Source: Candidatus Saccharimonadota bacterium
Lineage (GTDB): Bacteria; Patescibacteriota; Saccharimonadia; Saccharimonadales; Saccharimonadaceae
Assembly: GCA_905371715.1 (NCBI GenBank)
Contig: CAJPLV010000001.1
Location: 62,001-126,000 of the forward strand
Direction of reading: 5' to 3'
DNA length: 64,000 bases
In this document: positions 8,142 through 15,231 of the stretch, piece after piece
Numbering within the stretch: the first letter of the stretch is position 1
Layout of the letters: every line of letters begins with the position of its first letter
The notes under the pieces: model-generated
Databases searched by the model: none
Told to the model about the DNA's origin: nothing
The model's input: the letters and a program-made list of their open reading frames with translations, nothing else
Position numbers and translations under genes: made by a program

Positions 8142-9234
8142 ATTGCGGAAAATAGAACCAGACACAGAGATTCGGTTCTGGGTCGACCATGCATTTGAAA
8201 AACAAGCACGTACTGTCATGGGGGGGTACGATGATTCCATTCGTGTTGATACAATTGTGAGCGGTAAGTTGCGCCGGTATCATCACTTGAAATGGTGGCA
8301 GCAGTTGATGAAGTTTCGTACAATTACGCTACCTAATATCATCGATGTAGTTAAGGTGAGCGTTGGGTTTATGCAATGTCTATGCAAGCTAATCGCGTGG
8401 CGTCCGGACGTCGTTTTTACGAAAGGCGGATACGTGTGTTTGCCGGTTGGTTTGGCGGCGCATGTGCTGAGGATTCCACTTGTTATTCACGACTCTGACG
8501 CGCACCCCGGCTTGACGAATCGCGTTTTGGCGCGTTGGGCGGACGCAATTGGTACGGGTGCGCCGCTAAAATTCTACCCATACCCGCGCGAGATCTCGCA
8601 GTATGTTGGTGTGCCAATTATGGAAGATTTTGTACCGTATAGCGATGAGCGGCGGCGTGACGTCAAAGTAAAGCTTGGATTTGATCCGACGCGGCCGCTT
8701 GTTGTTGTGACAGGCGGCGGCCTTGGTGCACGGCGTATTAATGATGCAGTTGTTGCAATGCTGTCGCAGCTTACGAAACAAACTAACGTTATTCTCATCA
8801 CCGGTGCGCAGCAATATAGTGATATTCGCGCACGCGTTCCGAATGATACTAGCAAGGTGCATATTCATGATTTTATTAGCAGCGGGCTGGTTGATATGCT
8901 TGGTGCGGCAGACATTGTTGTGGCGCGTGCAGGCGCAACGACGATCTTGGAGCTTGCGGCGCTCGCCAAACCGACGATCTTAGTGCCGAATGGCTACCTG
9001 ACGGGCGGCCATCAGCTAAAAAACGCGGCGGTATACGAAGAAAAAGGCGCAGTGAAAGTAATTGATGAATTGCAATTGGACGACCACCCTAAGGTGCTTG
9101 TTCAGGCGATTGAAGCGCTGCTCGCGGATCGTGCGGCAATGGCTCGTATGGGCGCCGCATTTTTGGCCTTTGCTCATCCGCACGCGGCGCGCGATATGGC
9201 TGAGATGATCGTCCGAACTGCTAAGCGTAAGTGA
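8074..9234 (+). CDS. murG: UDP-GlcNAc:lipid I N-acetylglucosaminyltransferase
   Basis: 386 aa. GT-B fold with the glycine-rich loop GGGSGGHVTPVVAVLREL at the N-terminus, VVVTGGGLGARRIND at the start of the second domain, and the donor-binding stretch GATTILELAALAKPTILVP. It converts lipid I to lipid II at the inner membrane face. GTG 8074 is preceded by AAGGAGG (8061-8067). The gene contains an exact 30-bp match (8266-8295) to a spacer of the cell's own CRISPR array, so it is a potential self-target of Cas9. Confidence 0.96.
   Translation: MRILAAGGGSGGHVTPVVAVLRELRKIEPDTEIRFWVDHAFEKQARTVMGGYDDSIRVDTIVSGKLRRYHHLKWWQQLMKFRTITLPNIIDVVKVSVGFMQCLCKLIAWRPDVVFTKGGYVCLPVGLAAHVLRIPLVIHDSDAHPGLTNRVLARWADAIGTGAPLKFYPYPREISQYVGVPIMEDFVPYSDERRRDVKVKLGFDPTRPLVVVTGGGLGARRINDAVVAMLSQLTKQTNVILITGAQQYSDIRARVPNDTSKVHIHDFISSGLVDMLGAADIVVARAGATTILELAALAKPTILVPNGYLTGGHQLKNAAVYEEKGAVKVIDELQLDDHPKVLVQAIEALLADRAAMARMGAAFLAFAHPHAARDMAEMIVRTAKRK
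8266..8295 (-). other. protospacer: exact match to CRISPR spacer 18637-18666 inside murG
   Basis: All 30 bases are identical to the spacer. Given the crRNA direction set by the tracrRNA, the protospacer lies on the - strand and its 3' flank (the Cas9 PAM side) reads ACCGCTCA. The opposite flank on the + strand reads TGGCAG. Whether ACCGCTCA is a functional PAM for this Cas9 is unknown. Confidence 0.97.
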
Positions 9235-9248
9235 TATAATAAAGATAT

Positions 9249-10217
9249 ATGCTAGGAAAATTCGGAAAAGCCGTGCTGCGTCGCCGCCCGCCGCAGCCAG
9301 TGCGTCGGCGGGCAATTGATCGCGATGATTCGGCGCAGCCGGGTGATTTAACGACAGCGAGTAGCTATGCTTTCCGGCGCAACCGCACGCTAACCGGCAG
9401 TCTTCTTTCCGAAATTTCGAGCCCAAGTGAACACCGCGCTGATCTTAAGTCGCCGCGCGTGCAAGCGCATACATTACGCTACCGTCATCGTAAGCTTGTA
9501 TTACGATTATTTGTGCTTTTGGCGGGCATCGCTGGCCTCGCATGGATACTTTATCAATCAGTTGTTTCGCCAAGTGTTACGCTTGTTGGCGTTGATTCAC
9601 CGTCTACCGAAACGACGCAGCGCTATGAAAAGGCAATTCAGGATTACCTCGCGGCTCGTCCGTTTGAGCGGTTGCGCGCGCTGATAGATGTCAAATCTCT
9701 CGTTGATTATCTGCAACATGATTATCCAGAGATTCAGTCTGTCGAGCCGACGGTCACCTTTGCCGGGTTTGGACGCGCGAAATTTTCTATCGTCATGCGT
9801 CATCCGGTTGTGTCGTGGCAAGCGGGTGTGACTCTCGTGTTTGTCGACTCTAGCGGCGCGGCGTTTTACCGGAATGTGCCCGAGTCGCCTGTCGTGCAAG
9901 TCATTGACCGTACGGGCGTTCAAGCGACGACAAATAAGGTCCTTGTAAGCAATCGATTTTTGGAATTTGTCGGCAAGGTCGTTGGGTATTTCTCGGCGCA
10001 AAAGTATACTGTTTCAAGCGTGATTTTACCTGAAGGTACAACGCGTCAAATAGAGGTGAAACTTGAAGGGGTAGGGTATCCGGTTAGGTTGTCGATTGAT
10101 CGTGCGGCAGCAAGCCAGGTTGAAGATGCGGTACGCGCTATCCGATATTGCGCCGAACACTCGGTCAACCCGGCATATCTTGATGTGCGGGTGAGCAGGC
10201 GAGCATTTTATAAATAG
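9249..10217 (+). CDS. ftsQ: FtsQ/DivIB-type cell division protein
   Basis: 322 aa. A long basic cytoplasmic tail (about residues 1-80, with runs such as RRRPPQPVRRR) precedes one membrane span (LRLFVLLAGIAGLAWILYQ). An extracytoplasmic POTRA-like region (VTLVGVDSPS...) and a C-terminal domain follow. This is the FtsQ/DivIB layout. Together with the FtsL-like protein it would link early and late divisome components. TATAAT (9235-9240) ends 8 nt before the ATG and there is no Shine-Dalgarno sequence, suggesting a leaderless transcript. It is the last cell-wall gene before the prophage. Confidence 0.85.
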   Translation: MLGKFGKAVLRRRPPQPVRRRAIDRDDSAQPGDLTTASSYAFRRNRTLTGSLLSEISSPSEHRADLKSPRVQAHTLRYRHRKLVLRLFVLLAGIAGLAWILYQSVVSPSVTLVGVDSPSTETTQRYEKAIQDYLAARPFERLRALIDVKSLVDYLQHDYPEIQSVEPTVTFAGFGRAKFSIVMRHPVVSWQAGVTLVFVDSSGAAFYRNVPESPVVQVIDRTGVQATTNKVLVSNRFLEFVGKVVGYFSAQKYTVSSVILPEGTTRQIEVKLEGVGYPVRLSIDRAAASQVEDAVRAIRYCAEHSVNPAYLDVRVSRRAFYK

Positions 10218-10674
10218 AAAAGGTCACTTCTCTTGCCAATTGGGGGATGTTCTATTTTTGTTCGTTTTATCGTGATTGAGCGAGTGAGAGGAGAAACTAT
10301 ATAAAAATATAAAATCGTATAAAAATCAAATAGGGCAGAAAAGCCAAAAAAAGATAGTGGGGGAATGTTTTTAACAAAAATGCAAATTAGCGGTAACCAG
10401 ATATTTTTTGTGGATAACTTATGCGAAGACTAATTTCCTAAGAGTATAGTGTTGTTGCGAGTTGATTTTAATTGATTGAATGCGGCTGCTGCTCAAGATG
10501 TATTGACGCGCGTTAAGCGCGTTAAGCGATAGACGCAGTAGATATAATAAATAAGACGCAATTTTCGAGTAAATCCCCTACGAAAGATAAGAGTAGTTTT
10601 TTTGTAAAGTAAATTAGCGCTCACAGCAGATGGATGCTAATTCATATTCTTGCACGATATTTTAAGTCGTAAAA
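10218..10674. other. non-coding chromosomal stretch left of the prophage
   Basis: No gene is seen in 457 nt. It is AT-rich with scattered signals. A perfect DnaA box (TGTGGATAA, 10409-10417) is present. A short hairpin CGCGC-GTTAA-GCGCG lies just after TTGAC (from 10503). A TATAAT at 10543-10548 could start a short transcript that ends at a weak hairpin with seven T's (about 10580-10606). The last signal might be a tiny RNA, but nothing else supports it. Confidence 0.4.
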
Positions 10675-10694
10675 CGGACATTGTGCGACGTTAA
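10675..10694 (+). repeat. attL, left copy of the 20-bp prophage flanking repeat
   Basis: CGGACATTGTGCGACGTTAA, identical to 16732-16751. The half ending GTTAA resembles the XerD arm of dif-type sites, but the whole is not a canonical dif. Confidence 0.8.
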
Positions 10695-10780
10695 CTCCAC
10701 TACAACCCTCATCTTTCAAAATCCCGTGTTATGATAGCCTCATCATTAACTAACCTGTACGAAAGGATGAAAATACTCGT

Positions 10781-11011
10781 ATGGACGAAAGCACTAACTC
10801 CCCTCTAAATTCAGATAATTTGTTGTCTGTAATATCACGCGTTTGGGCTACAAAAGAAGTTTCTAAGCGCACGAATAATCCCTATTATCAAATTCACATT
10901 GCATTTGGTGATACCTACACGTTTGAGGCGTTTCTCACTAAGGAGCAACTCGCGCTGATCGGTCTTGCGCAGGAACGTCGCAGAAAGGCTGAAATTGATG
11001 CCATGATTTGA
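10781..11011 (+). CDS. small phage protein, probable ssDNA-binding protein (pV-like)
   Basis: 76 aa. First gene of the prophage, with AAAGGATG upstream of the ATG. The core (VISRVWATKEVSKRTNNPYY, then QIHIAFGDTYTFEAFLTKEQ) has the short beta-rich pattern, with a basic turn followed by aromatic residues, seen in small inovirus ssDNA-binding proteins. Such proteins coat replicating single-stranded phage DNA. The call rests on this resemblance, size and position, since no strict signature exists. A regulatory DNA-binding role is possible. Confidence 0.5.
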   Translation: MDESTNSPLNSDNLLSVISRVWATKEVSKRTNNPYYQIHIAFGDTYTFEAFLTKEQLALIGLAQERRRKAEIDAMI

Positions 11012-11055
11012 TCTAATCATGTTCTCCCTTTGTTCTTTTACAATAATCAACCCAT

Positions 11056-11089
11056 GGGCTTCCAGGATAAAAGCCCTCTAAACACCTGG
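11056..11089 (+). other. possible RNA pseudoknot upstream of the coat gene
   Basis: GGGCTT (11056-11061) pairs with AAGCCC (11071-11076). CCAGG in its loop (11062-11066) pairs with CCTGG (11085-11089). The two stems interlock as in an H-type pseudoknot. It lies about 75 nt before the coat start and may be a regulatory or DNA-packaging structure. Confidence 0.4.
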
Positions 11090-11163
11090 GTAGCCTTATT
11101 TGCGCGATAGGGCGGGCTGCTTCTCCACCATAGCATTAAGTCGCGCAAGAAAGGTGTTTGGAT

Positions 11164-11346
11164 ATGTTGCAGGCTTTTGGCGCAGGCGAAGCTGTGTTCC
11201 CTGCCGATACAATTACAACGTTCACTACTGCGGTGACCGGTGTACTCTCGGCGAACATTGGTGTGGTGATCGGTATCTTGGCGTTTGTCTTCGGTATTAA
11301 ATTCATCATGCGCCTCTTTAACAAGAGTACCCGCGGTCATATGTAA
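11164..11346 (+). CDS. major coat protein-like (pVIII-like) membrane protein
   Basis: 60 aa from ATG 11164, with AAAGG 9 nt upstream (a TTG at 11158 is also possible). The layout is an N-terminal segment containing acidic residues (MLQAFGAGEAVFPAD), a membrane helix (IGVVIGILAFVFGIKFIMRLF) and a basic C-terminus (KSTRGH). This is the charge pattern of filamentous phage major coat proteins, whose basic end contacts the DNA. It has no obvious cleavable signal peptide. Position directly after the ssDNA-binding-like gene, and the strong structures downstream, fit a highly expressed virion protein. Confidence 0.7.
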   Translation: MLQAFGAGEAVFPADTITTFTTAVTGVLSANIGVVIGILAFVFGIKFIMRLFNKSTRGHM

Positions 11347-11375
11347 ACCGTGTGCCCATAACATTAACGTTGTGG

Positions 11376-11453
11376 GCTAAATATCTAGATTTCGTTTTAA
11401 TTAATTTAACTATGATTTGTTTCTTGACCTCTTTAGAAATCTAGATATTTAGC
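11376..11453 (+). repeat. 18-bp perfect inverted repeat after the coat gene
   Basis: GCTAAATATCTAGATTTC (11376-11393) and its exact complement (11436-11453) are separated by 42 nt. With one G-U pair the stem extends to about 22 bp. A smaller hairpin (GCCCA...TGGGC) precedes it. Likely roles are a transcription stop, an mRNA stabiliser for coat mRNA, or a packaging hairpin. Confidence 0.6.
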
Positions 11454-11476
11454 TCACAAAGAAAGAGTAATTATCA

Positions 11477-11629
11477 ATGAGTTTTCTACTTTTATTATCA
11501 TTTATCATTTTGAACTATCAGATTTATAAGTTATCACAGCTACTTATTGTGATAGATGAGCAACGTGTTGATATTGCTCGTTTTCAAAATGATAAGTCCT
11601 CTGTGGAGTCGGACAATGGCAAACACTGA
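11477..11629 (+). CDS. small phage membrane protein (50 aa)
   Basis: ATG 11477 with AAAGAG upstream. The N-terminal half is a membrane span (MSFLLLLSFIILNYQIYKL) and the rest is hydrophilic. Its stop lies inside the next gene (11-nt overlap, start at 11616). Size and setting match minor coat proteins of filamentous phages (pVII/pIX class), which cap the virion end where assembly begins. Such proteins share no reliable sequence signature, so the role is inferred from position only. Confidence 0.5.
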   Translation: MSFLLLLSFIILNYQIYKLSQLLIVIDEQRVDIARFQNDKSSVESDNGKH

Positions 11630-11765
11630 GGTTATTAATCTTATATTGCAACTGACGAAAGAAATGTTAGTTTACATGCTTCCGATTATCGGTTTACTTT
11701 CTGGCCTCATGCTTATTTTGTCGTTTTTACTTCACGTTACTATTAATGCTGTAAAGAAGTTCTAG
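11616..11765 (+). CDS. small phage membrane protein (49 aa)
   Basis: ATG 11616 with GGAG 9 nt upstream. A short amphipathic N-terminus (MANTEVINLILQLTKEML) is followed by a strong membrane span and a basic end (VKKF). It overlaps the preceding small gene and is followed after 2 nt by the next. A minor virion or assembly protein is the likely role by position. It has the same charge layout as the coat-like protein, so it might be a second coat protein. Confidence 0.5.
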   Translation: MANTEVINLILQLTKEMLVYMLPIIGLLSGLMLILSFLLHVTINAVKKF

Positions 11766-11767
11766 CC

Positions 11768-11878
11768 ATGTGGGACGTTGCAGCTGCGCATTCCTTTGCA
11801 CAGAAAGTAGCTATTGTGATTACTTTTGTTATTGTTGCATTCATTGTTTATCAATTTAGGTTTACGCGTCATGATTAA
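11768..11878 (+). CDS. very small phage membrane protein (36 aa)
   Basis: ATG 11768, two nt after the previous stop. One membrane span (VAIVITFVIVAFIVYQF) ends in RFTRHD. The stop overlaps the next start (ATGATTAA at 11871-11878), indicating coupled translation. It has the size of filamentous-phage end-cap proteins. No family is recognised. Confidence 0.45.
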   Translation: MWDVAAAHSFAQKVAIVITFVIVAFIVYQFRFTRHD

Positions 11879-12083
11879 GTTATTTAAGTTGTTATTCCCC
11901 TACCCTTTTTCTTATACTTCTCGATTTACTCAGTTATACGTTGTGTTTTGTTTTGGTTTTTTGTCTGCTTTTCTTGTCATTGGGGTTTTTAGATTTATTT
12001 TGTTGTTAGTTTTTATATTAATGTATTCGTGTTATCGTACAGAATTTTCTAGATATAGGAGTAATCATCATGACGAGCATTAA
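11871..12083 (+). CDS. small phage membrane protein (70 aa)
   Basis: Starts at ATG 11871 inside the end of the previous gene. Two hydrophobic stretches (LYVVFCFGFLSAFLVIGVF and FILLLVFILMYSC) are followed by a basic, His-rich tail. It overlaps the next gene by 14 nt. No family is recognised. The tightly overlapping run of four tiny membrane genes is characteristic of filamentous-phage structural modules. Confidence 0.45.
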   Translation: MIKLFKLLFPYPFSYTSRFTQLYVVFCFGFLSAFLVIGVFRFILLLVFILMYSCYRTEFSRYRSNHHDEH

Positions 12084-13749
12084 GCGGTGTATGTTAATTG
12101 CTTTAGCGGTATTATTGTCGTTATCTAGCGTTATTGTGGTTTTTTCAGAGGAATCGTTTGCAGCTAGTAAGTATGACGAAGTGTATCGTAAGGCTGAGAA
12201 TCTTGAAGTTCGTTATCCTACTGGTGATAGTCGTTTTCCTAAAATTGATGTTACAGACTCTTGGGGTCCTATGATTTTTTCCACAGAGTCTAAGATAGTG
12301 AATCGTGATTATGGGAATTTTAAGTTATCTGATGTTTATCATAAGATGTATGATAGTTGGAATAAGGCGCTTGCTAATGGCTCCTATGCGGTTTCACTAT
12401 TCGAGTCAGAACCTGTGGGTGTTTTCGGTCGTTTTACACAGGTTGTTATTCACTGGACTGAAGATAAATCTTTATCTCTTAAGTGGCATGAAAATAGTAT
12501 TTCGTTATTTTCTAAGGGTAATAAAAAGCCTGTTTATCAGGCGCATTTAGCTTATCTTTGTAAAAAGGTTGTATGTAGTGAGGGTGATCCACCTCGTGAC
12601 TATGTGGTTGGTGTAGTTCCTGAATTTGATACTAATACTGGTGAGTTAGATACTTCTTCTGCTGGTCGTTTCTTTTCATCTCGGCGTGGTTATCATTTTT
12701 TAGGTTTTTTGGCTAATATTACTGATGAAAATATGAATTATCCTGATGGTTATGAGGGACAAGAGATTAATAAGACATATAATAAAAAGTCAGTTCTTCG
12801 TCCTGATTTTAAGTATGATTTGAATGGTATGACTTTGGTGGCTACTGATCATAAAAAGGATTTGCCTAAAGTCGCAAAAGATTCTGATGTTGGGTATTAT
12901 AAATGGACAATTTTATGGTCTGTTTTTATTTGTCCTGATGGTTGGGATGATCATAAGTCGAGGTGTGATACTCATGGTGATGCATATGATACACAACGTA
13001 CTAATAAAGATGACACGTTTACGTATACATTTGATAAAAAGATGGATTATGTTATATCTGCTGAATATGTGCCGGTGTTCTGTGTAAGAGAAGTGTTGAA
13101 TGGTTCGCCTTGTAGAAGTGTGTCATTAGCTGAGATGGCTGGTAAGCAATATGCTGAAGATTATGAACTTGGTTGGACATATGTGCATTTGAAAGTTGAT
13201 GGCAGTATACAATCTGGCGATACTCGTGACGCTGAGTGCAATGAGATTGGTTATTGTAAGCCAAAGTCCCAATATGAAGATTGTTCAAAGTATGGTGTTG
13301 ATAAGCTTGTTGATTTGGTTGGTTGTTGGGTGCGTAATGCATTGATTTGGTTTTTGTCATTTATAAAGTGGTTAATAGTACCTTCTACTTCTGATTTGCA
13401 ACGTTCAGTGAATGATTTAGGTAGAACGTTAAGCGGTAAACTTGGTTTTTTATGGTATCCGTTTGAGTGGATTTTTAAGTTATTTACTCAGTTTACACGT
13501 TCCGCTAATACTTGTTCATTTGGTGTTAGTGGTATACCATTTGCTGATATAAATGGTAGATTTTTTGGCAATCGCGTACATTTGTCTGTGTGTTCTGCTG
13601 AGCGCGATTTACCTCAAGTTTATAATGTCTCGGTGTTTTTTATACGTATAATTACAGTGTTTGGTTTGTTATATGCGTTATACCGTCGTATTATAGCAAT
13701 GCTTTCTGTCGATCGAGCAATATCATTTGCGAGGGGTGATCATAAATGA
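12070..13749 (+). CDS. large exported phage protein, probable receptor-binding (pIII-like) protein
   Basis: 559 aa. A signal peptide (IKRCMLIALAVLLSLSSVIV up to about residue 33) precedes an extracytoplasmic region of roughly 370 residues with many aromatic and several cysteine residues. Near the C-terminus are a hydrophobic stretch (LIWFLSFIKWLIVPS) and a final membrane span (VFFIRIITVFGLLYALYRRI). This matches inovirus adsorption proteins: secreted, Cys-containing and anchored by the C-terminus. Codon use is strongly T-rich compared with flanking chromosomal genes. Host specificity cannot be inferred. The 3' end overlaps the next gene by 4 nt. Confidence 0.65.
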   Translation: MTSIKRCMLIALAVLLSLSSVIVVFSEESFAASKYDEVYRKAENLEVRYPTGDSRFPKIDVTDSWGPMIFSTESKIVNRDYGNFKLSDVYHKMYDSWNKALANGSYAVSLFESEPVGVFGRFTQVVIHWTEDKSLSLKWHENSISLFSKGNKKPVYQAHLAYLCKKVVCSEGDPPRDYVVGVVPEFDTNTGELDTSSAGRFFSSRRGYHFLGFLANITDENMNYPDGYEGQEINKTYNKKSVLRPDFKYDLNGMTLVATDHKKDLPKVAKDSDVGYYKWTILWSVFICPDGWDDHKSRCDTHGDAYDTQRTNKDDTFTYTFDKKMDYVISAEYVPVFCVREVLNGSPCRSVSLAEMAGKQYAEDYELGWTYVHLKVDGSIQSGDTRDAECNEIGYCKPKSQYEDCSKYGVDKLVDLVGCWVRNALIWFLSFIKWLIVPSTSDLQRSVNDLGRTLSGKLGFLWYPFEWIFKLFTQFTRSANTCSFGVSGIPFADINGRFFGNRVHLSVCSAERDLPQVYNVSVFFIRIITVFGLLYALYRRIIAMLSVDRAISFARGDHK

Positions 13750-14015
13750 TAGTTAGTTTATTGCTGTTTGTTGCAGTGGCGATTTTGAAATGGATTTTAT
13801 CTATTCTACCTTCCCTTCCGTCAATGCCGAAAGCAATTACTGATGTATTGGATTTTCTTCATACGTTCTTGGGCTCTATGTTTGGTTTTGTTGTTCATAT
13901 TTATGGTGTGCCGTTAGTTTTTGTGGTTGTTTCTTTGCTAGTTTCGATATTTTTATTTAATCAAGGTTATATGGTTGCTGTATGGATTTTGAAACGTATT
14001 CGTTTATGGAAGTAG
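13746..14015 (+). CDS. phage membrane protein (pVI-like position)
   Basis: 89 aa, overlapping the previous gene by 4 nt. Three hydrophobic segments (IVSLLLFVAVAILKWILSIL, FLGSMFGFVVHIYGVPLVFV, and the VVVSLLVSIFLF region) and a basic C-terminus (LKRIRLWK). In filamentous phages the gene after the adsorption protein commonly encodes the hydrophobic pVI protein that anchors it to the virion. The role is inferred from order and hydropathy only. Confidence 0.55.
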   Translation: MIVSLLLFVAVAILKWILSILPSLPSMPKAITDVLDFLHTFLGSMFGFVVHIYGVPLVFVVVSLLVSIFLFNQGYMVAVWILKRIRLWK

Positions 14016-14063
14016 GAGGTTGTGATATGCTAGTTGTATAAATAACTGAAAGGTAAAATAAAA

Positions 14064-14381
14064 ATGCAAAATATGGTGTATGATAGTGCTGAAAACTCTA
14101 TTCGTGGTGATTTAAGTACTAATACTAATACAACAACTTACGTATCAAAAACTGATACGTCTAATAATTTTGTTCCTGCTATTCTTGCTTCTGGTTTATT
14201 TTTGGGTGTGATGTCTTTGATTTTATTTTTTGTAGTTTTAATTAAGTTTTGGAATATGATGTGCGATGTAAAAGATATAAAAGGTCAGTTGCAAGAGATT
14301 CTGGACAGAAAGGATTGTAATGCCCAATTATCTGCCCCTATTAACCAAGTCCAAGAAAATAACGATTCAGACGATTCTTGA
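14064..14381 (+). CDS. single-span phage membrane protein, possible partner of the Zot ATPase
   Basis: 105 aa with an AAAGG sequence upstream. The N-terminal 45 residues are Asn/Thr/Ser rich. One membrane span follows (AILASGLFLGVMSLILFFVV), then a short helical cytoplasmic part (DVKDIKGQLQEILDRKD) and an acidic tail. The 3' end overlaps the Zot gene by 62 nt. The Zot-like protein here has no membrane segment of its own, unlike many pI proteins, so this gene could supply the membrane anchor of the assembly complex. That is inference. Confidence 0.45.
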   Translation: MQNMVYDSAENSIRGDLSTNTNTTTYVSKTDTSNNFVPAILASGLFLGVMSLILFFVVLIKFWNMMCDVKDIKGQLQEILDRKDCNAQLSAPINQVQENNDSDDS

Positions 14382-15099
14382 TGATATAAATTCTCGAAAG
14401 GATAAAGATTTATTCCGTCCGTCTGGTACGCAGGTATATGTTGGTCGCCAGGGTTCTGGTAAAACTGTTTCTGCGGTATATCATGCTATAAAATTAAAAA
14501 AGCGCTATCCGAAGTGTATTATTGTTTCAAATCTTAAATTAAACTTTCTTGAGGCGGTTGACGCGATTGATTATTTGCGCGACTCTTCCCTTTTTAATCC
14601 AAGAAAACAATATGTATTATTTAATTCAATGTACACGCTTGAGCGTGTTTTAGTTGGTGTTAATAATGGTAAATTTGGTGTTGTTTATATCATAGATGAG
14701 ATACATACGTATTTTAATGCGTTAGACTCGAAAAACATTCCGATGTTTGTATTTACGGAAATATCTCAGCAACGTAAGCAACGGAAACTTATAATTGGTA
14801 CGTCACAGCTATTTATGCGCGCTGCTAAGCCGTTACGCGAGCAATGTGATAATGTTATCGTCTGTACTACTTTTTTGGGCGTCTTGACGCTCCAAAAAGC
14901 TTATGATGGTGAAACTCTTGAGCAAGACTATAGCGGGCGTCTGATTGGCGATAAACGTAAAACCGGTTTCTTTATTCACACAAGAGAAATACGGAATGCT
15001 TATGATACGTATCAAAAAGTTGTATCTGGTAAAGACCAGCTCGATGCAATTGAAAAACCAGTTCAAATTGAAATAAATGGAAAATTGCTAAAACGGTAA
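14320..15099 (+). CDS. zot: Zot/pI-like phage assembly ATPase
   Basis: 259 aa, ATG 14320 with AAAGGA upstream. Walker A is GRQGSGKT (residues 42-49) and Walker B is VVYIIDEIHTYF (Asp126-Glu127). These are followed by SQQRKQRKLIIGTSQLF and a C-terminal region typical of the zonular occludens toxin/pI family. These ATPases drive extrusion of filamentous virions through the cell envelope and are the hallmark gene of inoviruses. No transmembrane helix is visible in the C-terminal part, which many pI proteins have. The preceding single-span protein may compensate. Confidence 0.88.
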   Translation: MPNYLPLLTKSKKITIQTILDDINSRKDKDLFRPSGTQVYVGRQGSGKTVSAVYHAIKLKKRYPKCIIVSNLKLNFLEAVDAIDYLRDSSLFNPRKQYVLFNSMYTLERVLVGVNNGKFGVVYIIDEIHTYFNALDSKNIPMFVFTEISQQRKQRKLIIGTSQLFMRAAKPLREQCDNVIVCTTFLGVLTLQKAYDGETLEQDYSGRLIGDKRKTGFFIHTREIRNAYDTYQKVVSGKDQLDAIEKPVQIEINGKLLKR

Positions 15100-15105
15100 A
15101 ATATC

Positions 15106-15176
15106 TGTCGGGTGATGTCAAGGTTACCTTGACGAGCCCGACAATGTGTCCCTACTTGATAATAGGGACACATTGT
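15106..15176 (+). other. two adjacent perfect hairpins between Zot and Rep: candidate phage origin or packaging signal
   Basis: Hairpin 1: TGTCGGG (15106-15112) pairs with CCCGACA (15137-15143), enclosing GTCAAGG-TTA-CCTTGAC. Hairpin 2: ACAATGTGTCCCTA (15141-15154) pairs perfectly with TAGGGACACATTGT (15163-15176) around an 8-nt loop. Filamentous phages carry such hairpins in the intergenic region holding both replication origins and the packaging signal. This 132-nt gap next to rep is the best candidate here. Confidence 0.65.
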
Positions 15177-15231
15177 GCATAGTAGACACGCGATGTCTAT
15201 AATTCATTACGCTAATTTGGGGGTATAAATT

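Noticed and set aside
10409..10417. Perfect DnaA box as evidence of a replication origin between ftsQ and the prophage.
   Set aside because: A single box without a cluster, AT-rich unwinding repeat or dnaA/dnaN neighbours is not enough to call oriC.
10675..10694. Calling the phage attachment core the chromosomal dif.
   Set aside because: Only one arm resembles a XerD arm and the two 28-bp contexts differ in the XerC arm. Kept as an inference to test, not annotated as dif.
11047..11364. 105-codon reverse frame over the coat gene.
   Set aside because: No ribosome-binding site. The forward coat gene has one, plus a clear membrane layout.
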